A program made the position numbers and the translations under genes. Of a DNA stretch of 64,000 nucleotides, positions 35,920-48,058 are shown in pieces. Under the pieces are notes generated by a model that saw nothing but the letters and a program-made list of their open reading frames with translations, was not told the origin of the DNA and made no database searches. The stretch lies in the NCBI GenBank assembly GCA_027627225.1, contig CM051025.1, positions 56,731,681 to 56,795,680 on the forward strand, given 5' to 3'. This DNA comes from Congeria kusceri (Eukaryota > Mollusca > Bivalvia > Myida > Dreissenidae). Every line of letters starts with the position of its first letter. The stretch's first letter is position 1.

Positions 35920-36475
35920 GTTTCACAAATTTCGGCTTCAACATTAGGAAAATCAATGGCTACAAAGAGACTAGTGTCATCTTGAAATAGGTTAATTTGA
36001 GCATCACTATCGTTGACAATGTGATTGTTGTTGATACACACAAGAAATAAGAGGGGTCCAAGAATGAAGCCCTATGGAACTCAAACCTTGATTTCCGTCA
36101 GCCACGAGGAAGCCCCGAGAACAACAACTCTTTGATGCCTTTGATGGAGATAGTTAGAGAACCAGTTTAGCAGATTTCCTTGGATACCAGCAGTTTTAAT
36201 AATAACTCACGATGTCAAACGTGATCAAATACCGTATTTATGTCAAAAACACCATCCAGACCGTCGTATAGAGCCTGACGGAACGAGTTGTAAAGATAAG
36301 TCAATTGATTGATAGTTGAGTCCCCTGGCAAAATTCCTGATTTTAGGCATGTAAAAAAATAGTTTCAGGGAAGAAATGGAAGACATATTTAAAAATGTAT
36401 ATTTTTGAGTACCTTTTCTATTTTATTTAGAAGTGAAATCAGACGATAATTAGATGGTATAGAAACGTCACCCTT
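35920..36475 (-). pseudogene. LINE reverse-transcriptase relic (Jockey/CR1-like)
   Basis: On minus, across frames, the order of reverse-transcriptase motifs is clear: IPSNYRLISLLNKIEKVL (about 36,420-36,470), PGDSTINQLTYLYNSFRQAL (about 36,260-36,330), DINTVFDHV, AGIQGNLLNWFSNYLHQR (about 36,140-36,200), GFILGPLLFLV (about 36,040-36,075) and LFQDDTSLF (about 35,960-35,990, for FADDTSLF). The VPQG motif has a stop in place of Gln. It is dead. Confidence 0.8.
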
Positions 36476-38890
36476 TCAGAATATTGCGCATACATTTGAG
36501 ATTTAGAGGCTGATCGAGTTCATTAGATACTTCAACTAACAGTGTATTATTAATACCGTCTATGACAGAGGCTTTACCCGGGGCAGATGTATCCATGTGT
36601 ATTTTATTTCAGAAGTAACATCTATCAGAGCAAAATATAAGGTGCGTAGTTGCTCATATACCTAATTCTGAAACACCATTTACTCAATTAATTAAATTTT
36701 ATGGTGTCAATTTTAAGTGACAAAATTAATATACTGAATACTCAAACAACGACAACTGATTAACTGATAGTCTTTCATTTTACTGAAATAGTTACTATCT
36801 AAATTTGATGGTCTGTAAACAAAACACCAATTAATATTCTTTTATTCGATATAAGTCTAATTTCTAACCAAATTGTATCTATATTTGTTTATTCAAGATC
36901 CTGCGTTTGGATGGACATCTCCAGACAGTTTAAGTTGAAGTCAATACAACCATACACTACATGTTGACACGCAAACGATACAGATAAAGCAACATCAGAA
37001 AATGTTATTATGCTGTACATTTTTGCTGATTGGATATACTCGTGCAGGTATCTGTACTGACCTGTGGCACTCCGACTTAGCCTTAATTTTAAGAGCCAAT
37101 GATTTGAAAAATATGGGGTTATTGATGATCACAATAAGATGAAGTAGTGATACAGAAAGCGGCATGAAATAATTAATGCGTTGGATGTTATACATAATAA
37201 CCGCTATAACTTCGTTGTTCAGACTCAAGTTTTTACTTAAATTGATTTATTTGTCAACTGCAGTAAGACAATCATAGTCCTTAGTACAACAATATCATAA
37301 ATCAATAACAAATCTTCACGACAATAAATGATATATTGCTAGATCCAATATTAAACTATATTATTGTTAGCTGATTGCCTTTCTGTCGGGCATATTGGAT
37401 AGGAATAGGGAGTAAAGATGTTCATCAGTAAAGGTGTCTTATATTTCAAGACTGGCTGGCCCTTAATAGCGAAGGGTGACACTATAATAAACAAACACTG
37501 CATCTACTTACTTTACTTTACTAATATACTGCTGAATTTGTTACAATTATCAGCGCAGCATTTACTGAAATATAGACTTATTTTATGTAGTTGACAATAT
37601 CGTCTTTCTTAATACACAAGTGTAACAAGAGGACCATTATGGCCCTATATCTTAACCTGGTTTAGTATCTATGAATGACGGTACAAACAACTTAAATGGT
37701 CGGTCAATAAGCGTTTATAAATGTCCTTCAACCGATTGTGTAGCATTTTTCTACCATAACATAGATTTCATGAATGACTACAGTTAGACCAAGATTAAAG
37801 TCGTTGTAATGAAAAAATAATAATTTCTATCACACATAATCACTAGCTATTCTTTCAACTACAATTTGGTGTCAATATTATATTGATCTATCACCAACTC
37901 CACCATGTTTAGTTCAATAAAGTCGTTTGGTAATACTATACAAAATAATAATGATATGCATATAAACAATTATTAAAAGGCATCCAGTCCAATATACAAA
38001 ATCTTAACCACATACATTCCATGCAATGTATGCGCTTCATATAAGCGCACAAGCATCTAGTATAATTCAATACATCTTAAATTGGGATTAGTTCAGATGT
38101 GCGTTAATTACGTTCATTCGAATGACTACTGTTTGTTATTAACGAAAGGTATTAAATAATGTCTATATTCAAGAACGTTTGGTACGAACGAATTATACAT
38201 CAATGTACACGTTGATTTACTACAAAGGTATCACAAGTTTCGCAAAGAGATACTTTACGATTCTTTACGATAAAAGTTTAATAAAAACGTTATTATTGTA
38301 CCTATTTTAATAACGTTTTTTTTTATTCGGTAAGATGTCCATCTGCATATTATTTTTTTTTAGCTTTATGAACTGTTGCTTAAATTTCTCCACAGATATC
38401 ACAGTTAAACCATATGTTGGTGAAATATAAGCTGCTAATCAGTTAGTTGCAAAAATCCGAAAACGCAGTGAGTAACACAATTTTTAAAGACATGTTTTTA
38501 ATACACGGTTCCACATGCATTAGAACTTACGACGCACACTTCATTAAAACACCCATAATTTTATGCAACTCAACATGTATCTATTTCGCGCATACGTGTT
38601 ATGGTACATCGTGTACATTTCATTCATGTTGATTTTACTACTTTACCGGTACAAAGTTTTCCGGCATCAATTATCACTAATAATAATAATAATAAAATCA
38701 ACTATGTTTGTCCATTATTTACATTTTGCACGTGTTATTTTCGACCTACCGCCCCTTTAAAACAGTATTATCAATTATAGGTAAACCGCTATGTGTACAG
38801 TAGAAAGTTGTTACCGTCCGCTACCATATAACGTTCGAATTCATTCTACCCACTGAGTTGCTGACGATTTTTGTAGATATCCAGACAAGA
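36476..38890. other. No gene seen; fragment of a dispersed repeat
   Basis: AT-rich sequence. A fragment starting AACAAGAGGACCATTATGGC at about 37,625 belongs with the element at 33,206. Open frames up to 77 codons have no domain I recognise. Confidence 0.4.
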
Positions 38891-38944
38891 CGTAGATGTT
38901 GCCAGGTCACTGTAGGTTGCAAGCACCACAGCCTCAAAGGCAGC

Positions 38945-39185
38945 ATGGTGTTTGCACCAACATCATTCAAAATGTTTGCACCAACTTCATTGGAAATGTT
39001 TGCACCAATATCATTGGAAATATGTTTGCATCAACAACATGGGAAATGTTTGCAACTACATATTGGAAATGTGTGCTCCAACAACAAGTGGAATGTTCGC
39101 ATCAATATAATGGGAAATGTTTACACCGACAACATGGGAGATGTTCGCAGCAACAACATTGGAAATGTTAACAGCAACAACAGCA
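38945..39185 (+). repeat. 24-25-bp minisatellite
   Basis: About ten degenerate units of AATGTTTGCACCAACTTCAT TGG type. The plus frame 38,858-39,241 (127 aa) repeats MFAPTSLE-like octapeptides at its start but loses the pattern as units drift in length, so it is more likely a minisatellite than a gene. Confidence 0.75.
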
Positions 39186-39241
39186 ACGGTTGCTATTCAG
39201 TCTTGAAGATTGCAAAACACTTTAATGCATCTTTAGCATGA

Positions 39242-41560
39242 CGCACAATATTTTACCTGGTTGATAAAGGAACACGGTAAGATGTTGTGTTGTTTGTGAG
39301 TTTACGCTTTGAATATTTAAAGGCTTACAGACCAGGGAAAAATCTGATCTCACATGACAAAAAGTCACTGGTTTGTTTGTCGTCGTCTGATGCAGCTGCT
39401 GGTCTCATTGCTAGGATCGTGTGTTACTCGGAGCACCTTTCACAAACATCTCAAGTCTTTAGTTTTGCGGGCATTTACAAACCTAGGGTTGTTTGGACCA
39501 AGTCTCGGCAGTACTTCTGTGATTGCCCTATAAGTATTAATGTTGTGTATTAGGTCATTTCGAGCACAAGCTACATTTAACCCCTGAAACTTATGTATTT
39601 TATAGTTAACACAATTCGGCTAGAATTTGGAATCACTTTTCTAAGAAAGTTTTTTTCAATACGTTCGTGATTGCACTTAGCCTTATAGTCAACATTGACC
39701 TAGGACGCATTTGTTTCCGTGATGTTTCGTAGATTTCCGACGTTGTACTCGGGTATGTGTTGTAAACACTGCTTGTTAAATAGTGTCCAAATGCTATCTA
39801 GGTATACATTATTCACCTGGAACAATATCCTAATGGCAGAGTGCTCGCTTACTATTCAGAGGCCGATATAGTGGTGTTCAAAACAGCATATCCATCTTTT
39901 TTAGTTTCATGTCAATATTTCGAAACTGTTTTACCAGCTGTAATTGCTATCCATTTTTTTCTGAGATAACACGGCAAATTTCCTTTTTATGAGTTTTTGT
40001 CTTGGGGGAGACTTCCACCTTTTTCTGTAATATATTAATGTTTCAAACATTGTTAAATGTGTGGTTTTCAAAATTAAATCACTTTGAAAAAGGGAATTAA
40101 ACGAAATGCGTGCTAATAATCATTATGCTAATTAATTAACTTAAACGTTAAGACCGAAAACGGATTCGAGCCTTGAACCTCACGATGTGTAAGTGATGTT
40201 TGAATTTACATGTAGATTTACATATCTCCTTTTGATTTGGCTTTCAAAGGAGCAATGACTGACACGAGAAAAATACAAGGGTCCTAATAATAATAAAATC
40301 ATCTATAACATATCCGATTAGATTAGAAACCAGAATAGTTCTTCATTCCTTAAAAATGCCCTGACAGGAGCAGGAGTAACAAAGACATTATTATGTGTAA
40401 TATTATATTTTATATTTTCATATGTGTTGCTGCTTGATTAAATAAAATATTTATTAAGAACATGAACAATATGAAGAAATAAAAGTATAAATAACATTTT
40501 GATTGATAAACCATCGTTTCATTTAACATCTTAAATCAATTATTAGAACAAAGATCTATAGTAGGCCATGTAAACTTTCGTGCATATGTTTACGGAACGG
40601 GCCGAACTGGTGAGGCATTACAGACAATGAAACCATTTTTAATAATTCTATTTCAAAAACAACAATGTGACGGAACAAGCCTCAATCAGTATATGTTATT
40701 TTTGACATGTAAATCATGCAAGGAGGGGTTCACAACAGTTATCATTATGTTGTTTTTATTTGGATCAGGGGCCATATAAAACATTTTAAGTTATCTTAAA
40801 TATTTTCAATTATAATTTATTTTAAATTTTGAAAATGTAATTTCTCTAAAATAAAACATCAAGTTATATGAATCCCTTAAAACATAAGTAAACGATATCA
40901 AATACATAGTTATTGATAACAATTATACACTGTAAATAATAAATGTGTAAGACAAATATTGAATTTAAAGTTAAGGCAAAGAATTTACATAAGATGCTTT
41001 AAAACATTACAAAGTCTGCATGTACCATGATCATATATAAAACAATGGCCAGTCTTCTCGAATATATTTTAGAGTTAATAGCTTAACATCAAGAGTGCAT
41101 TCTATGTAGTAGTCTGTGACAATCAATGTTCATAAAGTGATATATATGAAAATATTATTTCAAATTAAATGGAACTATTTAGATTCACAAATACGAAACA
41201 CAGATATAAACAATTTCATAGGTGTAATAATTGTATGACAATTATTATGAAGCATTATCAGGATTTTACAGGCAAATAATGTATGGCAGATAAGCATTTT
41301 GATGCACTTACTGTTTGGATATGGTAAAGGAGCTAATAATTGTTCATGTTTCTTGTATGCAAGTTTGATGACATTTTACGGCCAATTAACCATTTTATTT
41401 CAATTTGGAAGTGTTTTTAAGTGTAGAATAAGAATCAAAAGTCTTTATTGAATTGTAAAACGGGAAATAAAAGCGCATTATGATCTAACTTTTAAAGCAG
41501 TATTTTTGAATCAAAAACATGTATTTATAACTTGTAAGTAACATGCATTTCACAATCTTA
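39242..41560. other. No gene seen
   Basis: Strongly AT-rich, especially 40,380-41,560. Only short open frames. Confidence 0.4.
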
Positions 41561-41564
41561 CCAG

Positions 41565-41765
41565 GATGTTTAACATATCTTATCAGGATGTCTGACAAAT
41601 CTTACCATGATGTCTGACACAACTTACGAGGATGTCTGACACAACTTACGAGGATGTCTGACAAATCTTACCAGGATGACTTACAAATTTTACCATGATG
41701 TCTGACACAACTTACGAGGATGTCTGACAAATCTTACCAGGATGTCTGACAAATCTTACCAGAAT
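41565..41765. repeat. 22-bp tandem repeat (about nine units)
   Basis: Units of type GATGTCTGACACAACTTACGAG and GATGTCTGACAAATCTTACC alternate in two higher-order variants. No coding frame. Confidence 0.85.
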
Positions 41766-42374
41766 GTATCACCACTCTTTTATAGAGCCTAGCATGAAAT
41801 TTTGCCTCAAAAGAATTATTCAGGTAGGGGAATTACATTTTTCGAGCTATTCAAAATATTGAAGTGTGTACTAATTTGTTTTTACACTCAATATCTATTT
41901 GTTGGACCATAGAACGTTTAAGGCGTTATATTTCCGCCCCGCCAGTGTTTCGCTATCTTTTCATCAGACATGATCAGAACAACAATGATTACTTTGTGCC
42001 AATGAACAAAGAACAATGTACGGTTTAAGGATTTATTATTGTGGCTTAGTATGTAAACAATACTTTTCAAATTCCGATTTAAAACTGTAGTTATTCGAAA
42101 GAAATAAGTCATTGGTTATAAACAACAATCAGAATACGAATAAAATGGATCAATAACAGACAAAAGAATTTAGACTTACAGACATGCCAATTAAACAATA
42201 CTAATTTTTAAAACAAGTGATTATACGAATAGTCACCGGACCGCCACAATTATTCGTATAATTTCCGTAAAAACGCATATTTCCTAAATAATACGAAACC
42301 TCATTTAATAATTTCAAAAGATAAAGGTGTATAATTAGACCCACGATCGTAAAAACAAAATACTACATGTTTAC

Positions 42375-43015
42375 AACAAGAGGCACAAGAGTACCTATTT
42401 TGCTCAATAGGCTTATTCAGGAAAGAGTGTCCGAGGAAAAATTACCCTGATTAGTTTAGCGTGGAAATAAAATCATCGCGAAATAACCCTATAAGAACAA
42501 ATGTCCGGCCTCCTGTCGGCGGTGTTTTTTCAGCAAACAGAACCATTTTATCAACTTTGGTAGAGAACCACGCAAGGGAATTTTCTGTGCACATATTACG
42601 AAATCCAGCGAGTGGTTTCTGATAAGAAGACTTTCGGAGATTTCAATATATCCATGCAAGGAAAAATACCCACTCATCCCATGGTGACCATGTTTTTTCA
42701 ATGTGTCGGAACTATTTGAGCAGCTTTGATGGATTACCACCCAAGAAACATTTCTGTTAAACTATTTCGGAATACAACCAGTAGTTTCTGACAAGAAGAT
42801 ATTCAAAGTTTTCAACTAACTCATATAACGAAAAAATGTTCCCGCACCCTTGAGGACATCGATTTTCAACGAAAGGAACATTTCTTTGCTCTTATTTGCA
42901 AATCTACCAATGGATTTAGGAGGAGATGTCACTTAAATAAACGGTTTACGCACGCACGGACGGACGCCATGAACCGCCATGGCGGAAGCTAGCTGACAGT
43001 CAGGAAGTGGAGCTA
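42375..43015 (+). mobile_element. Dispersed bivalve repeat, related to 33,206-33,750
   Basis: Begins AAGAGGCACAAGAGTACCTA and ends near GCACGGACGGACGCCATGAA. The interior has the recurring phrases AGTGGTTTCTGATAAGAAGA and CAATATATCCATGCAAGG seen in this class. Diverged. Confidence 0.55.
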
Positions 43016-44170
43016 CACACGTTTCCTATACCGATAGAGTTTGTTGATATATTCATTAACGTTCAACAATGGGAATTACATTTTGCGCGTTATAACTAAC
43101 AACGTCGCTATGTACCATTCAAATTGGGGAAAAATGTAAGATATAAAGGTGCAGGGTGATGCTCACAATGATTTTTTTTTTAGAAAATGTTGACAATTCC
43201 AAACGCTTTAGTACTTTTATTATATTGTATCTCTTTTGAATTGTATTGCTGAATATAACTGTAATGCATTCACTTGGTCGATAAATATTTGTTGATCAAA
43301 GTAGTTTACGTAGAGTTGTATAATTGTGTTGTTATTATTCATCTCTAGGATGAGGCGTTTAAAGGCTATACATGTATTGGTGTGGCGGTGGAACGGTGGA
43401 GCGCAGGATGACAGAATCAACGGATTTGTTTGTTTTTCATTTTATTCAGAAGTTGACAAACATAGCCTGGACGGAAGTAAACTAAAAATAACAATTTTAC
43501 AAACAAAATCACAACATACTATAAAATGTACAATGCAGAGGGCAATGCAAGTAATATCAAACCAATTTCATACATTTCATAATAAAATAATACAATGTTT
43601 TGAATAACGAAAATAATCACAAACGCATCGGGTTTGTAAAATATTGCGTCCCCTAAGAGTTTTGGCCAAATGCATGTATTGTTAGCATTTTCGTAAGAAT
43701 GTAATACTGATTTATTGACCAACCAATACCAAACTTGCATCAGATATATCAGTGACATCGATTTGACATAACAAGTATAACATCAAAGTACATGGCTGAG
43801 TAGGATAAATATTTTTGACGAAAGTAAACGGATGCATGCAAAACAAAATAAAAGATATACAAACAGGAACACAAAACACAAACAATAAACTTTTATAATT
43901 CATTCGAAAGAAGGCAATATGCGACGACGTGAAAGATACATCATGGTGGTAAGCATTGTTGTAATATTTCAAATTTATATTCGTATGTTCAAGTAACTCA
44001 TCTCACTTGCTGATAACCACGAGTATATGCTTTTTTAAGTACATGTAATATGTAATTGATTTTCGTGTATACCTCACCGTGTGCCAAACAGCCTTACTTA
44101 CTAGTTTTGAACAGTAATTTATCAAACAAATCCAAATACAAGTATGAAACTTTTGTTATTTCACAAAAAT
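43016..44170. other. Downstream region of gene C, no gene seen
   Basis: AT-rich; contains overlapping short frames on both strands (43,326-43,607 plus, 43,519-43,972 minus) with no domain. Confidence 0.4.
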
Positions 44171-44317
44171 ATTCATTTTATTTATTTATATTGATAAACT
44201 GTGGCTGTCTTTGTATATGAGGTTTAAAGGTGGCGATTGTTTCATATTTTGTATGAGTTGCCTCCTTGTACATCGTCTTGTATTGCGTCATGCCTTCGGA
44301 ACATTCGAGATCTAATA

Positions 44318-46323
44318 CTAGGTCAAAACCACAACGGTTCCTGTAATAGAAAAAACTAATGCAACTAGGAAACGAAGCAAACCAACAATGTCAGGTCGCC
44401 GGAATTGCGACTTCGTAACATACTTCTGGCACACAAATGGCAGTGATCTTAAAAGTTATGTCGATTAATGCGTTTTGTAAGGAAATTATAATCATCCGTT
44501 CGCAGCTTATCGCAGCCTAAGAAGTTCAGCAGTGACCAAAGAAATTCACAAAGTGTCTATATGTACCCTGATGAGTTATGGTGTTACTCAATTGAGAATG
44601 TACACACATTTTTACTCGAATGTATATTTGACTTATTCTGTCTCACGGTGCATAAAATTTACTTGCATTATCATATTTAAATTAATTAAATTTTGCGAAA
44701 TACTGATGATTTAAAATAAAATTTGTATAACTTTGCATGACTTGTTTATCTTGACGACCACATACTATTTTTACTAAAACGGCTAAAAGGTTCAACGAAA
44801 GTTTGTTCTGTTTTCTTTTGCAGATAAAATGTGTTAAATATTAAACGGTTATCATATGCAGACGTAATACTGCAATAACTGACTTCACTCCTCGCACTAA
44901 GCAAATTATCCAGTTGTTTCGTTTAAACTTACGTGGCGCGACGGAGACGTTTGTTTTGCAGCAGCAACAATAGACAATGGCCGCAATGATTCCGATGGTT
45001 ACGACAGCGGGAACTATAGGTGCCCAACTGCAACGTATGGTATGCAACTCTTCCAATCATTGTTTTCACATGTTCTTATATTTTGTCATTCATTCAATTA
45101 ATTTAAAACTGTGCACTGTTACTTATATTGTTTCTTGAATTGTGTTCGTCGTTTCTTTTCAAATGGGTGTTAATAAACTACGTGTAATTGAATTATTTAG
45201 TGTATAGTGTATTACAAAATTTCTCACAGTAATTCTTATTGTAATAATAAAAAGCATAACGATTTTTTATGTACAATTGTATTAAAATATTATTATTACG
45301 AACTTTGTTATAAACAAAATATATGCAAAAATAGTAAGTATTACCGTATATAATTTATTTCATATTTTATTTGTCTATTAGTTGTCTTAACTATTAAATC
45401 TCACATGTTTTCCTTGATCCAGCTCGTTTTGCACGATTCCTGGTCCCATTCCCCGGTGGCAACCTGTCGCGATAAGTCGCCGCAGCAGACCTTATAGTTG
45501 GATAGGCGCAGATCCTTGCAGCAATAGAATTCGCAAAGCTCGGGTAGGTGGTAGTCACCCCTGTAGTCCGTGTAGCTCGTGCAACATTGCGAACCATTGC
45601 AATCATCAACTGAAAGTAAAAAACAACACGGATTTTTTTTGTATTTTATTTTTTAATAAATTGTTGCGTTACCATAAGAATGTTTAGATTTGCGCAACAG
45701 AGATATTGCGAGATTGTTACAAGAATTGTTAGAGGTTCTTTACGCAACAAGTAAATTATTGAATTGTTACGTGAATATTAAGAGGTTTTTTTGTGCAACA
45801 AAGAAATTGCGGGATTGTTACAAGAACATTAATACGCTCTTTATGCGAAAAAGAAATTACTGAACTTTACGAGAATACTTGGAAGATTGATGAGAAAGTA
45901 AGAACTCACTGAAATGTGATGAGAATATTAACAAACAAAGAAAAACCTAAATTTTAAGTAAACGTATTTAGAGAATGTTTGCGTAACATAGAAGTTGGTG
46001 TCGAGAAAAATTATTTGAGAATGTTTAGAGAATCTTTGTCTTAATTTCTTTTTATCCAGCTTTTAGAAGTGCGAGGTCAGATACAACGTATTCAGAAATA
46101 TTAAATCTTAAAGTTGATGTACCAGTATTATACTACTGCAGTTTAAATCAATAGTGTTCATATAGTGCATGTAGGCATACTCGAACTAATTAAAACATGC
46201 GTATCGCAAATAGACGTAATAAAGATCTTGGTTAATTAATGATTAATTAACATAAAAAACTTACTTACCAAGAATGACAAACAAGGCCACGAACATCGCC
46301 GATGTAACTCGCATTGGTGCCAT
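44318..46323 (-). CDS. Gene C: complete Shisa/CYYR-like small membrane protein
   Basis: Four exons on minus with good splice sites: exon 1 46,269-46,323 (signal peptide MAPMRVTSAMFVALFVIL, GTAAGT donor); exon 2 45,405-45,609 (CNGSQCCTSYTDYRGDYH, ELCEFYCC, YKVCCGD, DQESC; TTTCAG acceptor, GTGAGA donor); exon 3 44,933-45,027 (WAPIVPAVVTIGIIAAIVY helix then CCCCKTNVSVAP; GCAG acceptor, GTAAGT donor); exon 4 44,318-44,340 (RTVVVLT, stop). The lengths add up to 378 nt, that is 125 residues plus stop, with phases 1-2-1. The ectodomain has nine cysteines, so one may pair between molecules. The juxtamembrane CCCC is a plausible palmitoylation site (inference). An AATAAA-type signal on minus lies near 44,180, about 140 nt past the stop. 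This is the most compact and best preserved member. Whether it is a true Shisa or CYYR1 homologue, or a bivalve-specific family, needs a profile search. Confidence 0.78.
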
Positions 46324-46899
46324 TGCGTCTTTGTTTGGTGAATTGTGTGGTTGATAGCTTACTATTGTCCGGTTATATTTTCCTCTCACAGACCCCTCTC
46401 AGATATACGCATACCTCAGTCGCTAAAGACAATCAACAAATAACCAAATTCATATAGCATTCCTTTATTAACTTGGGAAACAAAAAAAACGGTCATAATT
46501 GTACAAAAATACTGATGTATTTTCAACTTTTCAACTTTAGCAAATAATAAATGCGCACAACTATTAGTCTGGAAAATACACATATATCAATTAACACTTA
46601 ACCTTATAACTATCCGTGGAGTACCGCAGCCCTCTGCCTTAACACTGAATAACTAATTAAACTCTTGTATCGTCAGTGGCGATCTTCAGTCACATGACCT
46701 GATAATCAACTTAAATTAAACCAATCAGAGGGGGCGGACGTATTTTTCTGTTACACTTCCTTTACACTTACTAGAATTTCTGCAATAAGGGTGCGGAAGT
46801 ATTTTTCTACTACATTTATTTTACGCTTACTAGAATTCCTGCAATTCACTTCCTATTACGACGGAAAACAATTGTACTGTCACAGGTAAATAATAAAAC

Positions 46900-47400
46900 T
46901 GTTATAAACTCCGGTTATTAGCTCCACTATTCGAATTATATGTTAGCTTTCCTACGCGCCCAGGCGTCGGCGTCGGCGTCCGCGCCTTAATTCGTTACAG
47001 TTTATGATTAGAAGTCTTGTAATTTCGAAACTACATACGGTATTCACTTGAAAGTGCAACATTCCCCCATGACCTAGGTTTGTATTTTGTCAGTGATAAT
47101 GTTTTTTTTTCTTAGAATTTCATTTTTAAGTGTTGGTTAAAAGTCCTATCATTTTTATTCTATGCTAAGTATCCGCTTGAAACTTAGAAAGCGTATTTCT
47201 TTGTCCTCAACTCCAGCATCAATTGAAATTTTCCGCATATAATTTTAAAGTTTTATTCAGAAGTCGTATATTTCCAAAACTATAAAAGATATTCACTTTC
47301 AATTTGGAATATATATCTCTGTCATCAACTCCAGCATCAGGCGCGGCAGTCCTCTTAACCCTGTTTTCATTTCATCGTGCCTCAGAAAGTTGCAATTCTG
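46900..47400. repeat. Dispersed repeat with GGCGTCGGCGTCGGCGTCCG core
   Basis: A GC-rich hexamer run at 46,960-46,985 followed by repeated phrases (ATTTTAAAGTTTTATTCAGA, CATCAACTCCAGCATCA in two copies at about 47,208 and 47,322). This layout is common in bivalve genomes; no coding frame. Confidence 0.5.
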
Positions 47401-47566
47401 TTGCTCTAGTGAGCATTAAACCATTAAGTAATTAATTGTAATTCAATTCCATTAATATTCTATTTTATTACTATTTAATGTGAATCGCAATGCTATGAGG
47501 TTAATTGTTATTTACAAGTCCGTGTATTGTGATTAATTCTGGGCTAAGTGTGAGGTTCGGCATGCC

Positions 47567-48058
47567 TTTAAAAGTCAAATTACACCAAATCGGAAGTCTA
47601 ATCCCCAGGGTTACATGCTGTCAGTTAGATAATAAACACATATGGTTCAGTGTATAATGCATATGATTTTAAAAATACAGTTTAAATGATATGTTTTGGA
47701 ATCAATTTAAAGGTATATATGTAAGAAATAAGAAAAAATACAGTTTTAGGCACTACTTTAAAATAATTGGTTCCCAGCTTCATAACTTTTGGCCCATGTA
47801 TTCATGCACAAAATGGCAGCCTCCATGCCCGTCAAAACCGGTGTGTTTATTCTAAGGTAAAAATTTTGAGTTACAACACATAGAATTTGTTGACATGCTG
47901 TTTTTTCAAAAGGTTATGGCCTTATCTTTCCAACGATGTATGGTGATATATTAGAAAGTAGCTTTGGTCATGGTGAAAATTGAAATCAAACATTATATAT
48001 TTTATATGTAACAATGAAGGAATTTATTTGCGCATGTGTAACCTTTAAGAACTTCAAC
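47567..48058 (+). repeat. About 490-bp repeat, copy 1
   Basis: From GTCAAATTACACCAAATCGG to GCGCATGTGTAACCTTTAAG. Nearly identical to 49,752-50,232 in direct orientation and related to an inverted third copy split between 50,445-50,775 and 57,938-58,065. No coding frame. Confidence 0.9.

Noticed and set aside
42225..42275. Short inverted repeat GATTATACGAATA / TATTCGTATAAT
   Set aside because: Small, AT-rich and isolated; it could be chance and no element boundary coincides with it.
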